DNA of 64,000 nucleotides from Acinetobacter sp. ANC 3781 (GCF_004331285.1 NZ_SJOH01000006.1:1-64000); one strand, 5' to 3'. Positions 17,392 to 27,090 are shown, counted from the stretch's first letter. Numbers and translations: made by a program. The notes: generated from the letters alone by a model not told the origin.

Positions 17392-18615
17392 ATGGGTGCT
17401 TTAACAGGCTTTCGCGTATTGGACTTAAGCCGTATTTTAGCCGGCCCTTGGTGCAGTCAAATTTTGGCTGATTTAGGTGCAGAAGTAATTAAAATTGAAA
17501 AACCGGATCATGGCGATGACACGCGCATCTGGGGACCACCTTGGTTAAAAAATGATAAGCACGAAGACACGCATGAGTCAGCTTATTATCTCTCTACCAA
17601 TCGCGGCAAACACTCTGTTGCGGTCGATTTATCTACACCTGAAGGCCAAAGCATTATTAAAAAAATTGCCCAGCAAAGTGATGTGGTGATTGAAAATTAT
17701 AAAGCCGGGTCTTTAAAAAAGTATGGTCTGGATTACGAAAACCTGAGTCAATTGAATTCACGATTGGTGTATTGCTCGATTACCGGTTTTGGACAACATG
17801 GGCCACGCGCGCAGGAACCGGGTTATGATTTTATTGTGCAAGGTATGGGTGGCATGATGAGCGTCACAGGTGAACGTGATGACCTGCCAGGCGGTGGCCC
17901 GCAAAAAGCCGGTTTGGCCTTTGCCGACCTGACCACCGGTTTATATTCTGCGATTGCCATCCAAGCTGCCTTACTGTCTCGGGAAAAAACTGGTGAAGGT
18001 CAGCATATTGATATGGCGCTGCTAGACACCCAGGTCGCCTCTTTATCTGTTTTAGCCATGAATTATCTCACTTCAGGCAAAGTGCCGGGTCGCTTTGGTA
18101 ATGCACATGCCAATATTGTGCCTTATCAGGTGTTTAAGGCGCAGGAAGGTGAGTTTATTATTGCCTGTGGCAATGACTTGCAATTTAAAGCTTTATGTCA
18201 GGCAATTGGCTTGCCAGATGTATCCACAGATCCTCGCTTTCAGAAAAATTCAGGACGGGTTAAGCACCGCGAGGAATTGACGAAGATTCTACAGAGTCAT
18301 TTTTACACTCAGCCGGCAAAAACCTGGGTAGATCTGATTCATGCGGTTAAAGTACCGGTGGGTATGATTAATGATTTAAAACAGACTTTGGAAGAAGAGC
18401 AGGTACTTGCCCGTGAGTTGGTGATTCAAATGCCGCATGCTTTACGGGAAGATTACACCTCTATTGGTTCACCAATAAAATTATCCAAAACACCTGTGGA
18501 GTATAAGAAAGCACCACCATGTTTAGGTGAAGATACCGATGCTATTTTAAGCCAGTTTTTAAGCCCGGATGAAATTGAGGAATTTAAAAACAAAAAAGTG
18601 ATTCAGCAACGCTAA
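17392..18615 (+). CDS. CaiB/BaiF family CoA-transferase (probable glutarate CoA-transferase)
   Basis: 407 residues, a class III CoA-transferase. The N-terminus LDLSRILAGPWCSQILADLG, the GADVIK-like AEVIKIEKP and the block AFADLTTGLYSA are family hallmarks; Asp179 in ADLTTG aligns with the catalytic Asp that carries the acyl intermediate. Such enzymes move CoA from succinyl-CoA or another donor to a carboxylic acid. In Pseudomonas a gene of this family (gcdG) pairs with gcdH; here gcdH lies 5.5 kb away in the same island, so glutarate is the most likely acceptor, by context only. Divergent from the MFS gene and convergent with the next one. Confidence 0.85.
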   Translation: MGALTGFRVLDLSRILAGPWCSQILADLGAEVIKIEKPDHGDDTRIWGPPWLKNDKHEDTHESAYYLSTNRGKHSVAVDLSTPEGQSIIKKIAQQSDVVIENYKAGSLKKYGLDYENLSQLNSRLVYCSITGFGQHGPRAQEPGYDFIVQGMGGMMSVTGERDDLPGGGPQKAGLAFADLTTGLYSAIAIQAALLSREKTGEGQHIDMALLDTQVASLSVLAMNYLTSGKVPGRFGNAHANIVPYQVFKAQEGEFIIACGNDLQFKALCQAIGLPDVSTDPRFQKNSGRVKHREELTKILQSHFYTQPAKTWVDLIHAVKVPVGMINDLKQTLEEEQVLARELVIQMPHALREDYTSIGSPIKLSKTPVEYKKAPPCLGEDTDAILSQFLSPDEIEEFKNKKVIQQR

Positions 18616-18629
18616 AAATTTTCATAAAA

Positions 18630-18662
18630 AATAAAAAGGAATCATAAGATTACTTTTTATTT
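18630..18662. terminator. bidirectional terminator, CoA-transferase / MFS
   Basis: AATAAAAAGGAATC and GATTACTTTTTATT pair with one mismatch around an ATAA loop, between two convergent genes; either strand gives a T-rich arm. Confidence 0.7.
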
Positions 18663-18665
18663 GGC

Positions 18666-19850
18666 TTATATTGCGGAAGCCTGCATGTGTTTTCGATCCA
18701 ATACATCGAAAAACACGGTCATTAAGCTAAAAGCTAAACCTACGATACAGCAACCGGTCCATCCCCAATGATACCAAGCGTATAATCCGGCCATGGAACC
18801 AACAGCAGCCCCCATAAAATAGATAAACATATAAATAGAATGTTGTCTTGAACGCGTTTCATCGGCTGAACGTAAAATCAAACTCTGATTTAGCACATGG
18901 AGCATCGAAAGTGCCGAATAGCCGCAGAGCAAGCCAAAAACATATGCCATGAGTGAATGTTGTGCGAAATATAGCATTAACCATTGAACGATAAGCAGAG
19001 CACAGCCTAGTACTGCCACAAGTTTTTCTTTGGCCTGATCAATTTGCTTACCTGCCCATTTTGTTGCGAATACCCCAGCAGCTCCGACAAATCCAAAAAA
19101 GCCAATATAAAGTTCCGAGAATGCATAAGGTGGATTAGCCAACACAAAAGCCATGGTACTTAAGGCAAGAATCATGGATGCAAATGCCGTGGCACCTACA
19201 CAACTCCGACGGATGAGTTGTGGCGAATGCATGGCTATACTGAACATCGATTTATAAATCTGCATGAGTTTTAGATTCTTATTCGATGCTGTAGGAACAG
19301 GTAATTTAAAATACATCACTACAGCTAATAATATAATGAGTAATCCACTGCTGAGATAAACCAGGTGCCAATCTGCGATAGTGGTAATAATTCCGGCATA
19401 GGAACGTGCCAGTAAAATCCCTAAAAATAGTCCACTCATCAGTGTGCCAATAATTTCCGACATTTTTTCTGATTCAACAATGCTGGAAATGAAAGGAATT
19501 AAAACTTGAGAGGCAATTGAGAAGGTCGTGGCAATAAAGGTAAAAAAATACAGACTCCACAATTGTTGCGAAAAAGAAATACAAATTTGGGCCAATCCAC
19601 AGATCACCATTAAACTAATAATGATTTTACGTTTGGAATATTTATCTCCCAAAGGAATCAGGACAATCAGCCCTAAAGCATAGGCAAACTGGCTAATCAC
19701 AATCGTTACGGCTGACTGTTCAACCGTTACTCCAAGGGATTTAGCCATGGCATAAATCAGCGGCTGGTTATAATAGTTGGAACCGGCACAAACCCCACAA
19801 GTGATCGCCATAATTAAAATAAAGCTTCGGCTAAATAAAGATTGACTCAT
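18666..19850 (-). CDS. MFS transporter (efflux-like)
   Basis: About 394 residues and 12 membrane segments, of the arabinose-efflux/YnfM-like MFS branch rather than AAHS. Helix 1 is followed by GSNYYNQPLIYAMAKSLGV, a typical feature of that branch, and motif A is present as PLGDKYSKRK. I place the start at ATG 19850 (GGAAAG about 10 bases upstream); an in-frame TTG at 19880 also exists. It is the last gene behind the porin, 38 bases downstream, so probably co-transcribed. It could import or export a pathway metabolite; direction cannot be told from sequence. Confidence 0.85.
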   Translation of the reverse strand: MSQSLFSRSFILIMAITCGVCAGSNYYNQPLIYAMAKSLGVTVEQSAVTIVISQFAYALGLIVLIPLGDKYSKRKIIISLMVICGLAQICISFSQQLWSLYFFTFIATTFSIASQVLIPFISSIVESEKMSEIIGTLMSGLFLGILLARSYAGIITTIADWHLVYLSSGLLIILLAVVMYFKLPVPTASNKNLKLMQIYKSMFSIAMHSPQLIRRSCVGATAFASMILALSTMAFVLANPPYAFSELYIGFFGFVGAAGVFATKWAGKQIDQAKEKLVAVLGCALLIVQWLMLYFAQHSLMAYVFGLLCGYSALSMLHVLNQSLILRSADETRSRQHSIYMFIYFMGAAVGSMAGLYAWYHWGWTGCCIVGLAFSLMTVFFDVLDRKHMQASAI

Positions 19851-19888
19851 GAGATCTGTGCTTTCCGTACGATGTTTCAAATTAACGA

Positions 19889-21163
19889 TTAAAATTTATA
19901 TTGTGCAGACAGGTTTACCCTTGAAATGTCTGCCGTTTTCCCTTCAAAACTTTTACGCTCCCCCAGATGATATTCCACGCCCAAATCGACATAAGGACGT
20001 GGGGTATAAATCAGATTAATAGCATGATCGGTTAGTTGTTTGTTATTGGTGATATTTGCTTTTGCATATGCACTATCATCTTCAAATTTCATCAGGGAGG
20101 TCGCAATATTGCCACGCCATTGATCATTGAATTTATGCGAGTAGCCTAGCGTCAAACTGTCAAACTCATTCTGCAAAAGTGAGTTATTGTTCAAATCTAC
20201 AGAATAATCCCCTCCCATTGCTGCACCATCACTACTCGAGCCTTGTGTGGTGTAAGACACAAATTTCTGATCACCTTTGACATGGTAATAATTGGCTTGA
20301 ACAGACTGTTTTGGAGTAATTTTATAGCGTGCACCTAACCCCACGCCCCAGCTCAATTTATCAATATCACGATTATCCACTTCAGCGCGCTTTTCATTGA
20401 TAAACCCTTGGCCCATCAATAATACGGCCTGGTTCTTGTAAATATATTTTGCAGTTAATGCCGGTAGTTCAGAGGTGCGATCGCTTGCATATTCCAAAGC
20501 TAACTGTAATTTATTTGCTGCATTAAAATTGAAATCACGACGTACTTGCGGCAAGCGTGTAGTGGAAACCCCTAAAAACTGGGTGTAGTCAATACTTTCA
20601 GTCATGGTTTCCATATTTGACATCAATGACCAGGTTTGACCGAATAACCAGTCATCAAAATTTACATAGGCATGACGGATTCTAAGTTTGCCATCGCCTT
20701 TACCATTGTCAACCCAGAAATCGGCTTCCAGTTTAGCTTTAACATCTTCACGACCTGCCAGATTTTTAATATCAAAGCCAATACGCGAGGCTGCAATGGT
20801 GAAGTCAGAGCGCTTACCTTGAGCGGCATCAAACGGTACTTTATTAATTTGATTTGAAGTTCGGCTACGCGCAGCCGTGGTATCTTTAAAGTCTATGGCA
20901 CCATCTAAACGCAAAATCCCATAAACATCCACATTGTCTGTCCAACTGCCACTATTTTTTTGCGCTGCAGATTTAAGCTCCGTATTGAATTGTTCTTGCT
21001 GCTGAACCAATTGAATATTGGTATTTTTCTGGGCAGATACTTCCTGTTTTAAACGCTGTAATTCCGCTTCCAACAAATTAATACGCTGCTCTGTTGTCGA
21101 AGTTTCGGCAAAAGAAGTCCCTGTCACCGCAGCGCAAGCTGCGGCTAAAATTAATTTTTTCAT
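19889..21163 (-). CDS. DcaP-like trimeric porin
   Basis: 424 residues. A signal peptide ends near SFA (residue 19). Residues about 24-65 are an N-terminal coiled-coil (STTEQRINLLEAELQRLKQE...), then come alternating beta strands to a terminal aromatic residue (LSAQYKF), the outer-membrane barrel signature. This coiled-coil plus barrel layout is that of DcaP, the Acinetobacter dicarboxylic-acid porin. Co-directional with the CoA-transferase genes upstream, in keeping with a role in letting dicarboxylates through the outer membrane. The substrate is inferred from family and neighbours. Confidence 0.88.
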   Translation of the reverse strand: MKKLILAAACAAVTGTSFAETSTTEQRINLLEAELQRLKQEVSAQKNTNIQLVQQQEQFNTELKSAAQKNSGSWTDNVDVYGILRLDGAIDFKDTTAARSRTSNQINKVPFDAAQGKRSDFTIAASRIGFDIKNLAGREDVKAKLEADFWVDNGKGDGKLRIRHAYVNFDDWLFGQTWSLMSNMETMTESIDYTQFLGVSTTRLPQVRRDFNFNAANKLQLALEYASDRTSELPALTAKYIYKNQAVLLMGQGFINEKRAEVDNRDIDKLSWGVGLGARYKITPKQSVQANYYHVKGDQKFVSYTTQGSSSDGAAMGGDYSVDLNNNSLLQNEFDSLTLGYSHKFNDQWRGNIATSLMKFEDDSAYAKANITNNKQLTDHAINLIYTPRPYVDLGVEYHLGERKSFEGKTADISRVNLSAQYKF

Positions 21164-21204
21164 TATTTTCCCTAATAAATCAAATCAATGGTTTGAAAAT
21201 AAAT

Positions 21205-21861
21205 TTATGCTGCGGTTCTCGTATCAATCAAGACACAACCAGTTTTTTGCTGTAGTTCTTCAAAACTCAAACCTTCTACAATTTCTGTCACGAAGGCTTG
21301 ATTGTCTTTTAAATCAATAATGCACAAGTCCGTATAAATCCGGTTCACACAATTTGCACCAGTTAAAGGATAAGTCAGTTCATTCACAATTTTAGGTTGA
21401 TTATTTTTGGTCAGATGTTCCATACACACATAGACACAGCGTGCGCCTACTGCCAAGTCCATTGCGCCGCCCACAGCAGGAACAGTATCGGCAGAACCGG
21501 TATGCCAGTTAGCCAGATCGCCATTCACAGCGACCTGAAAAGCGCCCAAAATACAGATGTCTAAATGACCACCACGCATGATGTCAAACGAGTCTGCCGA
21601 ATGCATGAAACTGCCACCACCCAACATGCTAATTAACTCCTTACCGGCATTGATCAAGTCATCATCTGCATGTTCTGGAGAAGTTAAAGCACCGAAACCT
21701 AAAACTCCATTTTCTGAATGCAAGATAATTTCATTTTCAGGTTTTAAATAACCTGCAACTTTGGTTGGCAAGCCAATACCCAAATTGACATATGAACCCG
21801 GCGCAATATCCTGGGCAACGCGTTCTACAATTTGTTCACGGCTGCGTTTTTGGATGATCAT
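21205..21861 (-). CDS. 3-oxoacid CoA-transferase subunit B (PcaJ/DcaJ type)
   Basis: 218 residues, the beta subunit of a class I CoA-transferase. Catalytic Glu50 is in ILHSENGVLGFG, and the glycine-rich VNLGIGLPTKVAGYL precedes it. The ATG overlaps the stop of the alpha subunit gene (21858-21861), so the subunits are co-translated. Succinyl-CoA:3-oxoadipate or related dicarboxylate is the usual substrate pair. In this island it could activate dicarboxylic acids or act on a 3-oxo intermediate; which one is not decidable here. Confidence 0.9.
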   Translation of the reverse strand: MIIQKRSREQIVERVAQDIAPGSYVNLGIGLPTKVAGYLKPENEIILHSENGVLGFGALTSPEHADDDLINAGKELISMLGGGSFMHSADSFDIMRGGHLDICILGAFQVAVNGDLANWHTGSADTVPAVGGAMDLAVGARCVYVCMEHLTKNNQPKIVNELTYPLTGANCVNRIYTDLCIIDLKDNQAFVTEIVEGLSFEELQQKTGCVLIDTRTAA

Positions 21862-22529
21862 TTAATATCTCCAACTTTAACTACGTGCTGAACGAAAATG
21901 CCCGGTGTCACAATCACTTCTGGATCTAACTGGCCTAATTCAAGCACTTCATGTACTTGAGCAATTGTGGTTTTAGCTGCTTTGGCCATGAGTGGACCAA
22001 AGTTTCGAGCTGCCTTTCGATAAACCAAATTACCCCAGCGATCGGCCTGATGGGCATAAATCAAGGCATAATCAGCATAAATTGGATATTCCAGCACGTA
22101 ATTTTTACCCTCAATACAGCGCGTTTCCTTGCCTTCCGCAATTTTGGTGCCATACCCGGTTGGCGTGAAAATTGCCCCTAAGCCAGCACCTGCAGCCTGA
22201 ATCCGGCAAGCCAGATTGCCTTGCGGAACCAGGTCCAACTCAACTTTTCCGGCTTTATATAAATCCTCAAAAACAGTGGAATTGTTGGCTTTAGGAAACG
22301 AACAAATCATTTTTTTAACCAAACCAGACAGTAGCAGATTGGTTAAACCACGATCACCCGAAGCTGCATTATTATTAATGATGGTTAAATCTTTCGGACC
22401 AAAATCAATCAGCGCTTCAATCAGCTCGATAGGCTGTCCTGCCAAGCCAAAACCGCTGGTCATAATGCGTGCACCATCTGGTATTGACTTAAGGACTGTC
22501 TCAATATCCGTTGTGACTTTATTAATCAT
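21858..22529 (-). CDS. 3-oxoacid CoA-transferase subunit A (PcaI/DcaI type)
   Basis: 223 residues, the alpha subunit. The opening IMTSGFGLAGQPIELIEAL and the INNNAASGDRGL and FPKANNSTVFE segments match PcaI/DcaI. I place the start at ATG 22529, with AGGGA 6 bases upstream; an in-frame GTG at 22544 is unsupported. It follows the second AAHS-type transporter by 39 bases and overlaps subunit B by 4 bases. Works only as a heteromer with subunit B. Confidence 0.9.
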   Translation of the reverse strand: MINKVTTDIETVLKSIPDGARIMTSGFGLAGQPIELIEALIDFGPKDLTIINNNAASGDRGLTNLLLSGLVKKMICSFPKANNSTVFEDLYKAGKVELDLVPQGNLACRIQAAGAGLGAIFTPTGYGTKIAEGKETRCIEGKNYVLEYPIYADYALIYAHQADRWGNLVYRKAARNFGPLMAKAAKTTIAQVHEVLELGQLDPEVIVTPGIFVQHVVKVGDIK

Positions 22530-22568
22530 GCTGTTCCCTAACACTGTATATACGTTTGAAGAATTAAA

Positions 22569-23846
22569 TTAGTCTGCTTTTTGTGGATCGAATAAACGAT
22601 CTTTAATAAAGATGGCAGGAATTACACCACACAAGAAATAAGCCACACCCATAATGAGCAAGCCTGTACCAATTGAACCGCCCTGCGCAAAATAACCAAT
22701 CGTAAGGGGTGCCAATACCGCGCCTAAACGACCGACGTTATAAGCTCCTCCGACTGCCGTACCACGAACCTTGGTCGAAAAACTTTCAGTCATGTATGTC
22801 GCGTTAATACCGTATGGAATGCCATATAAGAAACCGAAGAACAACATCAGCCATAAGATATTGTCAGGTGTATTACCAAACACGATGATGGGAATAAAAA
22901 TAGCTGTACCAACCGTACCGAAAGTAAATACCGCGCGGCGGCCTATTTTATCGGCAATGATGCCTGCAATGACTTTAGTACACATCATGATCAGGAATGT
23001 GCCAATCATATAAGTTGTCATTTCTTTGAACTTAATTCCTAGATCTGACTCTAAATATGCTGGCAACCAGTTACTGACACCGTAATAACCGAATTGTAAG
23101 AATGCTGTACTGAATGACCATAAGATGAACATGCGGCGGCTGAGAGTATCTTGAAAGATCATTTTGAACGTATTTTTAGGTTTTTGTTCAACGATTCCAC
23201 TTGCTTGTGCAGCCAGACGTTTACGACGAGACTCAACCCAGGCTTGCGGTTCAGGCACCAAGAAATACATAGCCACTGCAAGAACGATTGGAATGATGGA
23301 AATGTAATATAAATATCTCCAGCCAAACTCTGGCAATAGCCAGCCTGCTAAAAGGGTTGCGACCACAGAACCTAAAGTCCATCCAGTCATCAAGCCTGCC
23401 AATATAGTAGAGCGGTATTTAGTTGGAACATATTCTGCCATTAAGGTATTACAGGCAATGTAAAGTGCGCCTAATCCAATTGCGGAAATAAAACGCAGCC
23501 ATTTAAATTGCTCATAGCTTTCTGCAAAACCGAGCCAGCAGGTAAGTAACGAGAATAAGGCAATTGCGATAACAATGACGCGTACGCGACCAAATCTATC
23601 ACAGGCCCATCCACCGAAGAAACCTCCAATAGCCATGCCGGCAAGTGTCCAGCTGCCTAAAGCGCCCGCTTGAATACTGGTTAATGAAAATTCTTGTTTT
23701 AAACTGGTCAAGCTATAGGAAAGGAATGCAATATCTGCACCATCCACCAGTAATGCTAAAAAAGAAAAAATAAATGCCAGAATCCATATTTTCTTTTTCG
23801 GTGTATCGGTGTTGTCTAATATGACCTGTTCTGAACTTACTGTCAT
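22569..23846 (-). CDS. MFS transporter, AAHS/DcaK-like
   Basis: 425 residues, 12 membrane segments, clearly a paralogue of the transporter at 15752: LLVDGADIAFLSYSL in helix 1, motif A GGWACDRFGRVR and MAEYVPTKYRS recur at the same places. DcaK in A. baylyi is an MFS carrier of the dicarboxylic acid locus, and this one likewise sits directly ahead of the CoA-transferase subunit genes. I place the start at ATG 23846 (AGGGA upstream) rather than the in-frame TTG at 23870. Likely the first gene of a minus-strand operon running to 18666. Confidence 0.87.
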   Translation of the reverse strand: MTVSSEQVILDNTDTPKKKIWILAFIFSFLALLVDGADIAFLSYSLTSLKQEFSLTSIQAGALGSWTLAGMAIGGFFGGWACDRFGRVRVIVIAIALFSLLTCWLGFAESYEQFKWLRFISAIGLGALYIACNTLMAEYVPTKYRSTILAGLMTGWTLGSVVATLLAGWLLPEFGWRYLYYISIIPIVLAVAMYFLVPEPQAWVESRRKRLAAQASGIVEQKPKNTFKMIFQDTLSRRMFILWSFSTAFLQFGYYGVSNWLPAYLESDLGIKFKEMTTYMIGTFLIMMCTKVIAGIIADKIGRRAVFTFGTVGTAIFIPIIVFGNTPDNILWLMLFFGFLYGIPYGINATYMTESFSTKVRGTAVGGAYNVGRLGAVLAPLTIGYFAQGGSIGTGLLIMGVAYFLCGVIPAIFIKDRLFDPQKAD

Positions 23847-24086
23847 TAGCTGTTCCCTATTATTCTTCAAGCACTCCTGTGCTCTACAAATTTTTTAAAA
23901 ATTTATGGACTATTTAAGTATTAATGAAACACTTGATTCAGCTGTGTCCCAATTTAAAGTAGCCTGTTAAATATGATATTAATAAACCATTTTTAAATCT
24001 AAAAAACAATAATAATAAAATATTATTTCTTATAGCGAAATATAATTATCAATATTGATTTTTAGTTTTGCTTAAAAATACAATTA

Positions 24087-24120
24087 AAAATAAGCCAGTA
24101 AAAATTTACTGGCTTATTTT
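24087..24120. terminator. strong palindromic terminator after gcdH
   Basis: A perfect 16-bp inverted repeat, AAAATAAGCCAGTAAA and its complement with a 2-base loop, 8 bases past the glutaryl-CoA dehydrogenase stop, with T-runs for the minus strand. Confidence 0.85.
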
Positions 24121-24127
24121 TATTACA

Positions 24128-25351
24128 TTAATTACCGAATGCAGCGATGCCGGTTTGTGCACGACCCAGAATCAGGGCATGCACATCATGGGTGCCTTCA
24201 TAGGTATTGACTACTTCCAGATTGACCAGATGACGCGCTACCCCGAACTCGTCACTGATGCCATTCCCACCGAGCATGTCCCGCGCCAGTCGGGCAATAT
24301 CCAGCGCCTTGCCGCAGTTGTTGCGTTTGATCAGTGAAGTCCCTTCAACCGATGCAATGCCTTCATCTTTCATCCGGCCAAAACGTAAGGCAACCTGTAA
24401 ACCCAGTGCAATTTCAGTTTGCATGTCAGCAAGTTTCTTCTGGATCAGCTGGTTGGCCGCCAGTGGACGGCCAAACTGTTTACGGTCCATGGTGTATTGA
24501 TGGGCAGTATGCCAGCAGAATTCAGCCGCCCCCATCGCGCCCCAGGCAATGCCGTATCGGGCACTGTTCAGGCAGGTAAACGGACCACGCAGGCCGCGGA
24601 TTTCTGGAAAGGCATTTTCTTCAGGTACAAACACGTTATCCATCACGATTTCACCGGTGATCGAGGCACGTAAGCCGACCTTGCCGTGAATCGCCGGTGC
24701 AGACAGCCCTTCCCAGCCTTTTTCCAGAATAAAGCCGCGGATCTCCCCGACATTACCTTCTTTTGAAACCTCTTTGGCCCAAACCACAAACACATCGGCA
24801 ATCGGGCTGTTGGTGATCCACATTTTCGCGCCACTTAAACGGTAACCGCCCTCGACCTTTTTGGCCCGGCTAATCATGCTGCCAGGGTCGGAACCATGAT
24901 CCGGCTCGGTCAAGCCGAAACAGCCGATATATTCACCGGTGGCCAGTTTCGGCAGATACTTCTGTTTCTGTTCTTCCGAGCCAAATTCATTAATTGGTAC
25001 CATCACCAGCGAGCTTTGTACACTGGCCATGGAACGGTAACCTGAATCGACATATTCAATTTCACGTGCCACCAGGCCATAACTGACATAGTTCAGCCCT
25101 GCACCGCCATACTGTTCCGGAATGGTGGGACCCAGCAGGCCCAGCTCACCCATCTCGCGAAAGATAGAGGCATCGGTGGTTTCATGGCGGAACTGTTCTA
25201 GGACACGCGGCAACAATTTACCCTGGCAATAGGCCTGGGCAGAATCACGAATCATGCGCTCTTCTTCGGTCAGTTGCTGCTCGATTAAAAACGGGTCTTG
25301 CCAGTTAAACTGAACTTTTGCTGTTTTTTTGGTATTGATCATTTGATTCAT
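24128..25351 (-). CDS. gcdH: glutaryl-CoA dehydrogenase
   Basis: 407 residues. GcdH oxidises and decarboxylates glutaryl-CoA to crotonyl-CoA, passing electrons through FAD to ETF. Diagnostic segments are [33 protein letters not shown] and [18 protein letters not shown], where Glu385 is the catalytic base equivalent to the Glu of human GCDH. ATG 25351 has GAGGA 4 bases upstream. The gene is distinctly GC-rich: two sampled 60-base rows (24241, 24481) hold 37 and 35 G/C, unlike its AT-rich neighbours. A perfect terminator follows. Divergent from the LysR gene, as gcdH/gcdR often are in Pseudomonas. Confidence 0.95.
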   Translation of the reverse strand: MNQMINTKKTAKVQFNWQDPFLIEQQLTEEERMIRDSAQAYCQGKLLPRVLEQFRHETTDASIFREMGELGLLGPTIPEQYGGAGLNYVSYGLVAREIEYVDSGYRSMASVQSSLVMVPINEFGSEEQKQKYLPKLATGEYIGCFGLTEPDHGSDPGSMISRAKKVEGGYRLSGAKMWITNSPIADVFVVWAKEVSKEGNVGEIRGFILEKGWEGLSAPAIHGKVGLRASITGEIVMDNVFVPEENAFPEIRGLRGPFTCLNSARYGIAWGAMGAAEFCWHTAHQYTMDRKQFGRPLAANQLIQKKLADMQTEIALGLQVALRFGRMKDEGIASVEGTSLIKRNNCGKALDIARLARDMLGGNGISDEFGVARHLVNLEVVNTYEGTHDVHALILGRAQTGIAAFGN

Positions 25352-25600
25352 CGCGTCCTCTGCTCGATATCATGTTGTATTTATCTGACTCGATGCTAGG
25401 GGGGAAAAAAGATTCTTTCAAACGATAAATTTTCATGCAGATATACCATTTACGCATATCTTATTTTAAGCAGGTAGATAACAAGGGATTTAGCGAATTT
25501 ATTTGTCAGATATTATTCAATTTCTAGACTAAAGTTGAATAGGTTTCGCATCTTCATATGTCATTTTAAAATATCTAGTTTCAGATAAAAAGATTTATCT

Positions 25601-26551
25601 ATGCGTCGTTACATCCCATCATTACAAAGTTTATTATGTTTTGAGTCTGCGGCGAAACATGCCAGTTATACCCATGCCTCACAAGAACTGTGTATTACCC
25701 AAAGTGCAGTGTCACGGCAAATTCAACAACTCGAAGAATTTCTAAAGCTTGAATTATTCACCCGTACCCGACATGGCGTCGAACTCACCCTTGCAGGACA
25801 GCAATATTACAGTCTGATCAAACCTTATTTATTGGGTCTGGAGCAAAGCACTTTAGATATTATGGCGCACAAAGGTCTAGGCGGAACATTAAAATTAGGT
25901 GTGGTTCCTACATTCGCCACCTGTTGGCTGCTCCCTAAATTGCATCGCTTTAATGAAATTTATCCTGAAATTACCGTCCATTTGGAAACCAGCACCAAAC
26001 CCTTTCTGTTTAATGAAACCATCTTTGATGCAGCCATATATGCAGGAACACCTCAGCAAATCGCGCATTGGCCAGACGTACAAACCCATTATTTAATGAA
26101 AGAAGACCTGATTGCTGTTTGTTCCCCACAGCTTATTTTAAAAAACTTTCCCGATGCACAAAGGATTAATGAATATAGCTATGATTTAAGCCCTGAACAA
26201 CTCACCCAACTTCCACTGTTACAACAAACCACCCGCCCTAGCATTTGGCAGGAATGGTTTAAAACCCATCAAATTTTTCATCCGAAATCTGACATGGGTC
26301 ATCGGCATGAACTGTTTTCCATGTTAGCGGTAGCAGCCAAACAATCAATGGGTATGGCACTTATTCCACAAATCCTGATCGAGTCAGAACTTCAAAATAA
26401 AGAATTGGTCATCGCATCAAGTAAAAAACTCGAAGGAAGCCGTTCTTATTATTTAGTGCATTCTAGTCGAGAGTCCTCTCCTCTGATCCAAAAATTTATT
26501 GATTGGATTCAACAAGAATTACTGCTTTCATCAACCAAAGATGATGGATAG
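25601..26551 (+). CDS. LysR-family regulator (GcvA/GcdR-like)
   Basis: 316 residues. The N-terminal winged helix-turn-helix is SLLCFESAAKHASYTHASQE with ITQSAVSRQIQQLEEFL; the C-terminal effector domain begins about residue 95 (LGVVPTFATCWLLPKLHRF, the GcvA-type signature). Divergent from gcdH with a 249-base shared promoter region, the classic LysR arrangement, so it most likely activates gcdH in response to glutarate or a related compound. That assignment is by position and family only. No obvious ribosome site precedes the ATG. Confidence 0.88.
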   Translation: MRRYIPSLQSLLCFESAAKHASYTHASQELCITQSAVSRQIQQLEEFLKLELFTRTRHGVELTLAGQQYYSLIKPYLLGLEQSTLDIMAHKGLGGTLKLGVVPTFATCWLLPKLHRFNEIYPEITVHLETSTKPFLFNETIFDAAIYAGTPQQIAHWPDVQTHYLMKEDLIAVCSPQLILKNFPDAQRINEYSYDLSPEQLTQLPLLQQTTRPSIWQEWFKTHQIFHPKSDMGHRHELFSMLAVAAKQSMGMALIPQILIESELQNKELVIASSKKLEGSRSYYLVHSSRESSPLIQKFIDWIQQELLLSSTKDDG

Positions 26552-26876
26552 AAATATAGAGGAATAAAGCAACTCATTCCGATGCTTCTTTAGTTCAACT
26601 GAGATATCAATAATGAATTGAAATCGTGTTATTGAAGTGTTTTTTAATCGCGCTCTGCTGTGTATTTTTATACTTTGCGAAGCTAATTTTCCGTTCCTTG
26701 ATCACTCACGGTAATCAAATCTCAATAAGTGCTCACTTAAAGACTTTCACATTTGATTTTTTAATTAATGACATCGATATCTAGTTAATGTTCATCAATT
26801 CTAATTCCCCATAATATCATTCAAATTTTTTCTTTATTTATTCTTTAGTTTTTTATGAATAAAAAAATTAGACAAT
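26552..26876. other. gap without gene
   Basis: About 325 bases between the LysR gene and the tRNA-Ser terminator. A weak inverted repeat (AAGCA ... TGCTT) near 26567-26592 may end the LysR transcript; otherwise nothing is seen. Confidence 0.4.
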
Positions 26877-26905
26877 AAAAAACCCCGATTAATAATCGGG
26901 GTTTT
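26877..26905 (-). terminator. terminator after tRNA-Ser
   Basis: AAAACCCCGATT and AATCGGGGTTTT pair around an AAT loop, just past the 3' end of the minus-strand tRNA, followed there by a T-rich run. Confidence 0.85.
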
Positions 26906-26910
26906 GAATT

Positions 26911-27000
26911 TGGCGGAAGCGGTGAGATTCGAACTCACGGAGGACTCACACCCTCGTCGGTTTTCAAGACCGGTGCATTAAACCGCTCTGCCACGCTTCC
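26911..27000 (-). tRNA. tRNA-Ser (anticodon UGA)
   Basis: The reverse complement begins GGAAGCGTGGCAGAG and ends CGCTTCCGCCA, so the 7-bp acceptor stem pairs and CCA is encoded. The T-arm carries GTTCGAATC. The anticodon loop CTTGAAA inside the ACCGG/CCGA region gives UGA, reading UCA. The long variable arm (about 90 nt total) fits a class II serine tRNA. Own promoter at 27011-27039 and terminator at 26877-26905. Confidence 0.95.
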
Positions 27001-27010
27001 AATGGCGGCT

Positions 27011-27039
27011 ATGATATAAATAAAATCTGATCTTGGCAA
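27011..27039 (-). promoter_or_regulatory. sigma-70 promoter of tRNA-Ser
   Basis: On the minus strand TTGCCA (27039-27034), a 17-base spacer and TATCAT (27016-27011) lie 10 bases ahead of the tRNA 5' end. Same -35 box as the tRNA-Leu promoter. Confidence 0.75.
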
Positions 27040-27090
27040 ATACTTTTCTATATTTTTCTTATCAACCGCTTAAAATAAAAACAAAATATA

